A stretch of 64,000 nucleotides of DNA from JAWLCQ01 sp041687095 (GTDB taxonomy: Bacteria > Planctomycetota > Phycisphaerae > SM23-33), in the NCBI GenBank assembly GCA_041687095.1, contig JAWLCQ010000002.1:32147-96146 (forward strand), read 5' to 3'. Each line of letters opens with the position of its first letter. Position 1 is the first letter of the stretch. The position numbers and the translations under genes are program-made. Positions 8,059-15,393 of the stretch are shown here, piece after piece. Under the pieces are notes generated by a model. It saw only the letters and a list, made by a program, of their open reading frames with translations, was not told the DNA's origin and did no database searches.

Positions 8059-10782
8059 CTGGTCGCCTGGGAACTCACGCAGGCCTGCCCCCTGCACTGC
8101 CGCCACTGCCGCGCCGCCGCGTCGGCGGCGCCCGGTCCGGGCGAACTCACCACCGCCGAGGGCTTCGCCCTGCTGGAGAACCTCGCCTCCCTCACCGTCG
8201 GGGCCCCGAGCATGGCCGAGACGGCCATGCGACACACGGGCGAGACGCCCGTGCCACGAACAGCGCCGCCACACACGGGCGAGACCCCCGTGCCACAAGC
8301 GCACGCCGCCCAACCGCCCCCGCTGATCCTCATCCTCACCGGCGGCGAACCGCTCCTCCGCCCCGACGTCTACGAACTCGCCGCCCGCGGAACCCAACTG
8401 GGCCTGCGGGTGGTGCTCGCGACGTGCGGGTCGCTGCTGGACGACGCGACGGTCTCGCGGCTGTTGGCGGCGGGCGTGCGGCGGGTGTCGATCTCGCTTG
8501 ACGGAGCGTCGGCCGAGACGCACGATGCCTTCCGCGGGGTCCCCGGGGCGTTCGACGGGGCGATGCGGGGCATCGCGGCCGCCCGGCGCGGCGGGCTGGA
8601 GTTCCAGGTCAACACCACCGTCACCCGCGACAACCGCGACGAACTCCCCGCCATCCTCGACCTCGCCCGGCGGCTGGGCGCGGTCACGTTCAACCCGTTC
8701 CTGCTCGTTCCCACCGGCCGGGGGCGGGAGATGGCCGACCGCGAGCTGTCCCCCACGGACTACGAGCGCACGCTCGCGTGGCTGTCCGACCGCGAGGACG
8801 ACGCGGGCCTCCCCATCCGTGTCACGTGCGCTCCGCACTACCAGCGGATCCGTGCGCGTCGCAGGCAGGGGAAAAGGGGACAGGCACCTGCGGGGCCAAC
8901 AACGCCCCCCTCCGGAGCCAGTCCCCTTTTTCCCGACGCAGTCCGGGACCGTTCGGAAGGCGCGTGCGGTGGATACCCGCACGCGCGAGGCGGACCGCAC
9001 GCGGTGTCGGGCGGGTGCCTGGGCGGGAAGTCCTTTGCGTTCGTTTCGCACGACGGGAAGGTCCGCATCTGCGGGTTCCTGGACGTGGACGCGGGGGACC
9101 TGCGGGAGGTGGGGATGGACTTTGGTTCCATCTGGGAGACCGCCGAACTCTTCCGCCGCGTCCGCGACGTGAGCGGGTACGGTGGGAAGTGCGGGGCGTG
9201 CGAGTACGTCCGCACCTGCGGCGGTTGCCGCGCGCGGGCGTACGCGATGACCGGCGATTACCTCGCGGAGGAGCCCTTCTGCCTCTACCGCCCGGCCGCA
9301 ATGCGGACCTCCGAGCGCTTCTCCCCCGGGGGAGACGAGGTCGCGCAGCGCGCGCCCCAGCTCTGCTCCCCCGGGGAGGGTGAACCCTTCTCCCCTGGGG
9401 GAGAAGATGTCCCGAGCGAAGTCGAGGGACAGATGAGGGGGCGCCTGGAGGACCAGCTGGCGCTGGATACGGGCAACGCCCCTTCCACTGGTGCGGGCCG
9501 GGGGGCTTGCGGGCCGTCTCAGACCTCCGGGCGCCCCCTCACCCCCCTCGCTGCGCTCGGGGACCTCTCCCCGGGGGGAGAGGGGTTAGAACCGCTCTCC
9601 TCTAAGGGAGAGGGGTCAGAACCGTTCCCCTCTAAGGGCGAGGGGGCAGAACCGTCCCCGTCTACGGGAGAGGGGTTGGACGCCGCCGATCGCGCCATGC
9701 TGACCGCTGCCCAGGAGGGCCTGGCGATCGTCGAGCGCCCGTTCGAGGAACTCGCTCGTCGCGTGGGCCTCGCCGAGTCGCAGGTGCTGGATCGCCTGCG
9801 ATCGCTGCAGGGCCGGGGGCTCGTCCGCCGGATCGGGGCCGTCTTCGACTCCCGCCGCCTCGGGTACGCCACCGCCCTCGTCGCCGCCCGCGTCCCGACC
9901 GAACGCCTCGATCGCGTCGCCGCCGTCGTCAGTGAGCACCCGGGCGTGACGCACAACTACGCCCGCGACCACGCGTACCGCCTCTGGTTCACCCTCGCCG
10001 CCCCCTCGCCCGAGGCGCTGCGGGAGACCCTGGGCGACCTCCGCGAACGAACCGGGGTCGCCGAGATGTACCTCCTGCCTGCCACGCGAACCTACAAGAT
10101 CCGCGTCGCCCTGGCACCGACGGGGAACGGTGAGGGCGATCCACGGCAGTCGAGCGAGGAGCCAGCGGATGCAAGGGATGGGGGATCGGAGCGGGCGGCA
10201 GAGCGGAAGACGCCTCAACACCGAAGCGATCCTCACCACGCCCGGTGTCCGGTAACGCCCTCCGACTGCGTCGAGAGGGCCGCGCGGACGCAGCCCGTGA
10301 CCGAGAGCGACAAGCGCCTCGTCCGTGCGATGGAGGAACTCCCGCTCATCGAGCGTCCCTTCGCGGAGGCCGCGTCGCGGGGGGGGCTGTCCGAGGCGGA
10401 GGTGCTGGAGCGCCTGCGGGCGTGGCAGCGGTCGGGCGTGCTCCGCCGCCTCGCCGCCCTCGTCGCCCATCGCCGCATCGGGTATTCCGCCAACGGCATG
10501 GCCGTGCTGCGCGTGCCCCCCGCCCACCGCGACGCCGCCGGGGCCCTCCTCGCCGCCCGCCCCCAGGTGACGCACTGCTTCGCCCGCCCCTCGCCCCCGG
10601 GCATGGACTTCAACCTCTACGCCATGTTCCACGGGGCGGCGCCGGAGGAGGTCCGCGCAGCCGTGGCGGACGCCATCGCGGACATCGCCCGCGTCGTGGG
10701 CGAACCGGTCCCGCACGAACTGCTGTTCTCGACCCGCGAGTTCAAGAAGACGTCCATGCGCTACTTCACCGAGCCCCCGTAG
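8059..10782 (+). CDS. ahbD-ahbA-ahbB: Trifunctional fusion: AhbD haem synthase + AhbA + AhbB siroheme decarboxylase
   Basis: One open frame of about 907 residues. AhbD (about 1-415) has LVAWELTQACPLHCRHCRAA, ILTGGEPLLRPDVYE, the C-terminal CGACEYVRTCGGCRARAYA and a last Cys (EEPFC); it converts Fe-coproporphyrin III to haem. AhbA (about 541-686) is an Lrp-like fold with LARRVGLAESQVLDRLRSLQ, RRIGAVFDSRRLGY and YARDHAYRLWFTL. AhbB (about 745-907) has AHRRIGYSANGMAVLRV, GMDFNLYAMFHG and ELLFSTREFKKTSMRYF. AhbA and AhbB together decarboxylate siroheme. The AhbD-AhbA junction is a family A repeat with a 30-base tandem; the AhbA-AhbB junction holds a family C copy. No ATG or GTG fits the start; CTG 8059 is the latest possible, and codons back to about 8002 are open. 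Internal start at ATG 9697 is possible. Confidence 0.85.
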   Translation: MVAWELTQACPLHCRHCRAAASAAPGPGELTTAEGFALLENLASLTVGAPSMAETAMRHTGETPVPRTAPPHTGETPVPQAHAAQPPPLILILTGGEPLLRPDVYELAARGTQLGLRVVLATCGSLLDDATVSRLLAAGVRRVSISLDGASAETHDAFRGVPGAFDGAMRGIAAARRGGLEFQVNTTVTRDNRDELPAILDLARRLGAVTFNPFLLVPTGRGREMADRELSPTDYERTLAWLSDREDDAGLPIRVTCAPHYQRIRARRRQGKRGQAPAGPTTPPSGASPLFPDAVRDRSEGACGGYPHARGGPHAVSGGCLGGKSFAFVSHDGKVRICGFLDVDAGDLREVGMDFGSIWETAELFRRVRDVSGYGGKCGACEYVRTCGGCRARAYAMTGDYLAEEPFCLYRPAAMRTSERFSPGGDEVAQRAPQLCSPGEGEPFSPGGEDVPSEVEGQMRGRLEDQLALDTGNAPSTGAGRGACGPSQTSGRPLTPLAALGDLSPGGEGLEPLSSKGEGSEPFPSKGEGAEPSPSTGEGLDAADRAMLTAAQEGLAIVERPFEELARRVGLAESQVLDRLRSLQGRGLVRRIGAVFDSRRLGYATALVAARVPTERLDRVAAVVSEHPGVTHNYARDHAYRLWFTLAAPSPEALRETLGDLRERTGVAEMYLLPATRTYKIRVALAPTGNGEGDPRQSSEEPADARDGGSERAAERKTPQHRSDPHHARCPVTPSDCVERAARTQPVTESDKRLVRAMEELPLIERPFAEAASRGGLSEAEVLERLRAWQRSGVLRRLAALVAHRRIGYSANGMAVLRVPPAHRDAAGALLAARPQVTHCFARPSPPGMDFNLYAMFHGAAPEEVRAAVADAIADIARVVGEPVPHELLFSTREFKKTSMRYFTEPP
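8233..8296 (+). repeat. Family D: two direct copies of a 25-base palindromic unit
   Basis: Two copies (8233-8257 and 8272-8296) of CACACGGGCGAGACGCCCGT-GCCAC, differing at one base. Each copy contains the inverted pair ACGGGCG/CGCCCGT and is read as HTGETPVP. They lie within the AhbD domain, between LASLTVGAP and LILILTGGEPLL. Confidence 0.85.
8866..8986 (+). repeat. Family E element plus hairpins inside AhbD
   Basis: An inverted pair GGGGAAAAGGGGAC (about 8868-8881) / GTCCCCTTTTTCCC (8921-8934) is followed by an inverted family C copy (8932-8947) and a 10-bp stem with a 7-base loop (GCGCGTGCGG 8960-8969, CCGCACGCGC 8977-8986). The translation is an in-frame insert between YQRIRARR and GGCLGGKSFAFVSHDGKV. 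Confidence 0.8.
9316..9680 (+). repeat. Family A element, copy 2, with a 30-base tandem repeat (AhbD-AhbA junction)
   Basis: Bases 9381-9411 are identical to 2827-2857, and AGATGAGGGGGCGC and CTCCGGGCGCCCCCTCACC are also shared. The 3' end is a head-to-tail 30-base repeat: 9576-9605, 9606-9635, 9636-9665 and half a unit to 9680. It is translated as 10-residue units GEGLEPLSSK, GEGSEPFPSK and GEGAEPSPST. AhbA begins right after. Confidence 0.9.
10259..10278 (+). repeat. Family C copy in the AhbA-AhbB linker
   Basis: CCTCCGACTGCGTCGAGAGG, read as PSDCVERA, the same orientation and frame as the hemC and ahbC copies. It lies about 15 codons before the AhbB domain. Confidence 0.65.
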
Positions 10783-10871
10783 CGTTCAGGGTTGAACGGA
10801 GCGAAGGCCAGCGGAACGGGACTGGGCGCGGCGGATTGAAGGACGCTGGGAGCCCCGTTCCTCGGCGGGCG

Positions 10872-11033
10872 CTACTGCAGGTCAGCCTTCTTGACCTTCG
10901 TGGACTTCGCGAGCACGTCCACGAGTTCGGACTTCTTCATGGACTTCTTCGCCCCTGCGATGTTGTTCTTGTCGGCGAGGGAGAGAAGGACGTCCTTGGA
11001 CTTCTGTTCGAGCATCTCCGCTTTGGTCGGCAT
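10872..11033 (-). CDS. Small Rho-N/SAP-like protein (53 aa)
   Basis: Opens with ATG 11033 behind a good ribosome site (AAAGGAG, 7 bases upstream). The 53-residue product is rich in Lys and Ala; its middle (SLADKNNIAG...MKKSELVDVLAK) resembles the small helix-extended-helix module at the N-terminus of Rho, often found in stand-alone nucleic-acid-binding proteins. The tail is KSTKVKKADLQ. Function unknown; RNA or DNA binding is an inference from this resemblance. It faces the haem operon convergently across an 89-base gap with no clear terminator. Confidence 0.6.
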   Translation of the reverse strand: MPTKAEMLEQKSKDVLLSLADKNNIAGAKKSMKKSELVDVLAKSTKVKKADLQ

Positions 11034-11229
11034 GGGTGGCTCCTTTCGTCACCGTGGCGTGTGTGGAGGACCCGCTCCGTGCGGGCCTCGAAGGATGCAC
11101 TTGCGTCACTCTATGGGGCTTGTCTGCGGAATTCAGGGAAAACGCCGAGGGATGCTGCATCTGGTGTAGGAATCGTGCGCGGATCCCACCGATGGCACGG
11201 GGGGGGGGGCGCCGAAGGGCGCATCAGCG

Positions 11230-11907
11230 TCAGTGTGCGCCAAGGGCGGCGCCGGCGGCGTCGAGGAGGAACTTGCCGCCGAACCCCACCATCGCCAGCC
11301 CGCACACCGCCAGAAGGACTGTCTGCACGCGGCCCTTGAGCAGCCGCGCTCCGTAGTGGCTGGACACGCTGAGCACCTCCAGCCAGAGCAGGTCCAGCGT
11401 CCAGTGCAGGGCGGCGAAGATCACGAACGCCGCCAGTCCCAGCCGCGCCGCCTCCGTCACCAGCGCCAGCCCGGCCGTCACCCACCACACGAGGAAGTAC
11501 GGGTTCGCCGCCGTCAGCGCCACGCCCGTCACGAGAGGGTGGCGGCGGAGGGGGGGAGGGTTCCCCGGCGCGGCGGCGGGGGTTGCCCGTCGCAGGCCCC
11601 ACAGCATCGACGCGCCCAGGAACAGCAGCACCAGCCCCCCCACGAGCCCGATCCCCACCCGCACGTCCGTCCGCCGCAGCACCTCCTGCACGCCCAGGTC
11701 CATCGCCCCCGCGACCCCGCGGACGGTGAGCAGGATGAGGACCATGAGGGGCAGTTCAATGAGGGCGTGCCCGACGGCGAGGTGCAGCCCGGCGTGACGG
11801 CGGCGGAGGCCGTGCTCGACCGTGGCGGCCGTCATCGGCCCCGGGGCCAGCACGCCCGACAGCGAGATCCCAACCGCCTGGATGAGGAACGCGAGCGTAG
11901 GGGACAT
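11230..11907 (-). CDS. LysE/RhtB-family amino-acid exporter
   Basis: A 225-residue inner-membrane protein with about six hydrophobic segments. The N-terminal block ISLSGVLAPGPMTAATVEHG has the family's APGP motif, and the middle has TGVALTAANPYFLVWW (the NPK/NPYFL-type motif before a helix). The family exports basic or neutral amino acids; the substrate cannot be told from sequence. Start ATG 11907 is the first consistent with the family N-terminus. The gene is isolated between the small Rho-N-like gene and the divergent mfd. A run of 11 G (11199-11209) lies just downstream. Confidence 0.85.
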   Translation of the reverse strand: MSPTLAFLIQAVGISLSGVLAPGPMTAATVEHGLRRRHAGLHLAVGHALIELPLMVLILLTVRGVAGAMDLGVQEVLRRTDVRVGIGLVGGLVLLFLGASMLWGLRRATPAAAPGNPPPLRRHPLVTGVALTAANPYFLVWWVTAGLALVTEAARLGLAAFVIFAALHWTLDLLWLEVLSVSSHYGARLLKGRVQTVLLAVCGLAMVGFGGKFLLDAAGAALGAH

Positions 11908-12130
11908 GGCGGGATTGTACCGGAGGACGGGGATCGGAATGACGGAAAGTCTGGAATCCACTGGCCTTTGGACGCCATAATCGGGGACATTCAAGAGCGT
12001 CTGGAACCGCAGTACCTCGCCACACGTTTGGAGGAATCCAGGCGCGGACCGGACCGGGACCGTGGGTGATTTCGCCGTCGCCCGCGGTTGGTGCTGCGCG
12101 CACCGAAGGCCACCACAGCAGGGACCCCCA
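11908..12130. other. Divergent intergenic region lysE-like / mfd
   Basis: 223 bases with no gene. I see no strong sigma-70 pair or long inverted repeat; the CACAGCAGGGACC just before 12131 is the only purine-rich stretch near the mfd start. Confidence 0.5.
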
Positions 12131-15100
12131 GTGTCCGAACGCTTCGACACCATCTGCCGCAATGAGCGCCTCGTCGAGGCGGGCAGACGTGTTGCGCGCG
12201 GTGAGGGCGTGGTGCTCACGGGGCTGTGGGGGTCGGCGGGGGCGATGGTGGCGGCGGCGATGGGGCGCATCACGAAGCGCACCATGCTGCTCGTCGTCCC
12301 CCACCTCGACGACGCCGACGAAGCCGCCGACGACATCGAGGTCCTCACGGGCAGGGCGGCGGAGCAGTTCCCGGCGTGGGAGGTGGACCTGGGGACCGAG
12401 CACATCAACGACGAGGTCGCCGGGGAGCGCGTCCGCATCTGCACGCTGCTGAGCGGACCGCCCGAGCCGCGCTCGGAGGGCACGAGCGTCCTGGTGGCCC
12501 CGGTGATGGCGCTGCTGCAGCCGGTCCCGTCTCTCCAGGCCCTGGAGGAGGGCCGGCTGACACTTCATCGCGGGATGGAACTGGGCATCGAGGCGCTGAC
12601 GGGGTGGCTGGTCGACGCGGGTTACGAGCATGTCGAGCAGGTGGACCAGCAGGGAGAATTCGCCCAGCGCGGGGGGATCGTGGACGTGTTCCCCCCCGGG
12701 GTGTCGGCCGCGGTGCGGGTGGAGTTCTTCGGGGACGAGATCGACAGCGTCCGCCGCTTCGACCTCGACACGCAGCGCTCCAGCGAGGAACTCGAGCGGT
12801 ACGACCTCACGGGCGTCCTGGTGGGGCGGGAGCACGGGAGCGGGCGGACGACGATGTTCCTGGACTACCTGCCCCCCGACACGCTGGTCTGCCTCCAGCA
12901 CCCGCAGGAGACGATGGACCTCGCCCGCACCCTCGCCGCCCGCATCCGCGACGTCTCGTCGGCCCTGCCCGCCCGCGAACTGCTCGAACCCGACGAGGTC
13001 TTCCTTCGCCTGGCGAGCTTCGCGCAGGTGGAGCTGCACACCTTCCCGCCCGCCGACGCCCGCGACGCGGTGAACCTGGGCGTGCGCTCCATCGAGCGCC
13101 TCAGCGTCAACACCCGCGAGGCCCTCGACGAACTCCAGCAACTCGCCCACGCCGCCGCCATCACCGTCTTCTGCGAAAACCCCGCCGAACGCCACCGCTT
13201 CCACGAGGTCCTCGAAACCTCCCACCCCAAGCTCGCCTCCCGCGTCGTCGAGGAGATCGGCCACCTGCACCAGGGCTTCTACTGGCCGACGGAGCAGTGG
13301 GCGGCCGTCGGGTCCCACGAGATCCTCCACCGCTACGCCAAGGTCCGCCGCATCCGCCGCGTCCGCACGGGCCGGCCCATCGAGAGCATGCTGGACCTGC
13401 AGGCGTCGGATTACGTGGTGCACGTGGCGCACGGGATCGCGAAGTTCGAGGGCCTCCGCAAGCTCGACCGCGAGGGCAAGAGCGAGGAGTACCTCACCCT
13501 CCAATTCGCCGACAGCGCCCGCCTGCACGTGCCCGTCTCGCAGATCCACCTGGTGCAGAAGTACGTGGGCTCCCGGGGCAAGCGGCCGACGCTGAGCAAG
13601 CTGGGGGGCGCGATGTGGTCCCGGCAGAAGGAGCGCGTCGCCTCCGCCGTCCACGACCTCGCCGCCGAGATGCTCCGTATCCAGGCGATGCGCTGGGCGA
13701 GCCCCGGAACCGCCTACCCCCGCGCCACCGAGTGGTCCCGGCAGTTCGAGGACGAGTTCCTCTACACCGAGACCGAGGACCAGCTCACCTCCATGGAGCA
13801 GATCACCGAGGACCTCGCGACGATGCGGCCCATGGACCGCCTGCTGTGCGGGGACGTGGGGTACGGCAAGACCGAGCTGGCGATGCGGGCGGCGTTTCGG
13901 GTGGTGGAGGGGGGCAAGCAGGTGGCGGTGCTCGTGCCCACCACCGTCCTCGCCGCCCAGCACCTCCGCACCTTCCGCGAACGCTTCGCCGAGTACCCCT
14001 TCGCCATCGACGTGCTCGCCCGCTTCCGCACCGACCGCGAGCAGGCGGGCATCATCGAGCGCGCCCGCGAGGGCGGGGTGGACATCCTCATCGGCACGCA
14101 CCGCCTCCTGAGCAAGGATGTGCACTTCAAGGACCTGGGGCTGGTGGTCATCGACGAGGAGCAGCGGTTCGGGGTCGAGCACAAGGAGCGGTTCAAACGC
14201 ATGCGGGCCGAGGTCGAGGTCCTGACCATGACCGCCACCCCCATCCCCCGGACGCTGCACATGGCCCTGCTGGGCCTGCGGGACATCAGCGCCCTGACCA
14301 CGCCCCCCCTCGACCGCCGCGCCATCCACACCGAGGTGACCCACCTGGACGAGGACCTCCTCCGCGCCATCCTCCTCCGCGAACTCAACCGCGAGGGGCA
14401 GGCGTTCTTCGTCCACAACCGCGTGATGGACATCCAGTCCCTCGCCGACCGCCTCCGCGCCCTCGTGCCCGAGGCCCGCATCGACGTCGGCCATGGCCAG
14501 ATGGCCGAGGGCGAACTCGAGGACGTCATGCTCCGCTTCCTCCAGCGCCAGACCGACGTGCTGGTGTGCACCACGATCATCGAGAGCGGCCTGGACATCC
14601 CGACGGCCAACACCATGATCGTCCACAACGCCGACCGCTTCGGCCTGTCGGAGCTGCACCAACTCCGCGGGCGCGTCGGGCGCAGCGATCGCCGGGCCTT
14701 CTGCTACCTCCTGCTGCCCGAGGACCGCTCCATGAACGCCACCGCCGCCAAGCGCCTCAAGGCCATCGAGGAGTTCTCCGACCTGGGGGCGGGGTTCCAG
14801 ATCGCCATGCGCGACCTGGAGATCCGCGGGGCGGGCAACATCCTGGGGGCCGAGCAGTCCGGGCACATCGCGACGGTGGGCTACGAACTGTACTGCCAGC
14901 TCCTGGAACGCAGCGTCCACGAACTCCGCGGGGAAACGCCGCCGATGCGGATCGACGTGCACGCCGAACTCGGCATTAGCAGCTACATCCCCCGCACCTA
15001 TATCCCCTCCGATCGCCAGCGGATGGAGATCTACCGCCGCATGACCCAGTGCACCACCAGCGAGGACCTCGAACAGCTCGCCGCCGACCTCGACGACGCC

Positions 15101-15385
15101 TACGGGACGCTCCCGAGCGAGGTCCGCGTGCTCCTGGACGTCGCGGAGATCCGCGTGCACCTGGCGCACCTGGGCGTGCGGTCCGTCATCCGCATGGACC
15201 CGGACCTCGTGTTCGCTGTCGAGAAGGGCTCGCCCGTCGCGGATGCGTTCGACGGAGCGGCCGGAACCGTGCGGTGGCCGGACGACACGACCATGCACTG
15301 GCGGCCGCCCAGGGCATACCTGGAGGACCACACGCTCGTGACGGTCCTGTTGAAACGGTTGAGAGACCACGCGGAGGCGGTATAA
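12131..15385 (+). CDS. mfd: Transcription-repair coupling factor Mfd
   Basis: A 1084-residue SF2 translocase that removes stalled RNA polymerase and recruits UvrA. Seen in order: UvrB-like module with FAQRGGIVDVFPPG; the RNA-polymerase-interacting domain with DYVVHVAHGIAKFEGL (about residue 425); Walker A LCGDVGYGKTE (about 575); VIDEEQRFGV; TMTATPIPRTLHMALLG; IIESGLDIPTANTMIV; QLRGRVGRSDRRAFCYLLLP; and the C-terminal TRCF domain with RQRMEIYRRMT. The start is GTG 12131; an earlier in-frame GTG at 12062 would add a non-conserved leader. Its TAA stop lies inside a good -10 box for the next gene. Confidence 0.96.
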   Translation: MSERFDTICRNERLVEAGRRVARGEGVVLTGLWGSAGAMVAAAMGRITKRTMLLVVPHLDDADEAADDIEVLTGRAAEQFPAWEVDLGTEHINDEVAGERVRICTLLSGPPEPRSEGTSVLVAPVMALLQPVPSLQALEEGRLTLHRGMELGIEALTGWLVDAGYEHVEQVDQQGEFAQRGGIVDVFPPGVSAAVRVEFFGDEIDSVRRFDLDTQRSSEELERYDLTGVLVGREHGSGRTTMFLDYLPPDTLVCLQHPQETMDLARTLAARIRDVSSALPARELLEPDEVFLRLASFAQVELHTFPPADARDAVNLGVRSIERLSVNTREALDELQQLAHAAAITVFCENPAERHRFHEVLETSHPKLASRVVEEIGHLHQGFYWPTEQWAAVGSHEILHRYAKVRRIRRVRTGRPIESMLDLQASDYVVHVAHGIAKFEGLRKLDREGKSEEYLTLQFADSARLHVPVSQIHLVQKYVGSRGKRPTLSKLGGAMWSRQKERVASAVHDLAAEMLRIQAMRWASPGTAYPRATEWSRQFEDEFLYTETEDQLTSMEQITEDLATMRPMDRLLCGDVGYGKTELAMRAAFRVVEGGKQVAVLVPTTVLAAQHLRTFRERFAEYPFAIDVLARFRTDREQAGIIERAREGGVDILIGTHRLLSKDVHFKDLGLVVIDEEQRFGVEHKERFKRMRAEVEVLTMTATPIPRTLHMALLGLRDISALTTPPLDRRAIHTEVTHLDEDLLRAILLRELNREGQAFFVHNRVMDIQSLADRLRALVPEARIDVGHGQMAEGELEDVMLRFLQRQTDVLVCTTIIESGLDIPTANTMIVHNADRFGLSELHQLRGRVGRSDRRAFCYLLLPEDRSMNATAAKRLKAIEEFSDLGAGFQIAMRDLEIRGAGNILGAEQSGHIATVGYELYCQLLERSVHELRGETPPMRIDVHAELGISSYIPRTYIPSDRQRMEIYRRMTQCTTSEDLEQLAADLDDAYGTLPSEVRVLLDVAEIRVHLAHLGVRSVIRMDPDLVFAVEKGSPVADAFDGAAGTVRWPDDTTMHWRPPRAYLEDHTLVTVLLKRLRDHAEAV

Positions 15386-15386
15386 T
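15359..15386 (+). promoter_or_regulatory. Sigma-70-like promoter overlapping the end of mfd
   Basis: TTGAGA (15359-15364), a 16-base spacer and a perfect TATAAT (15381-15386). Transcription would begin about 7 bases on, essentially at the GTG at 15394, implying a leaderless mRNA. The mfd stop codon is part of the -10. Confidence 0.6.
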
Positions 15387-15393
15387 CATCGCT

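Noticed and set aside
9576..9680. Tandem 30-base units as a small CRISPR array
   Set aside because: The units are contiguous with no spacers, translate in frame, and there are no cas genes.
11756..15370. A 1204-codon minus-strand frame opposite mfd
   Set aside because: Antisense shadow; mfd shows all helicase motifs and the minus frame has no recognisable family.
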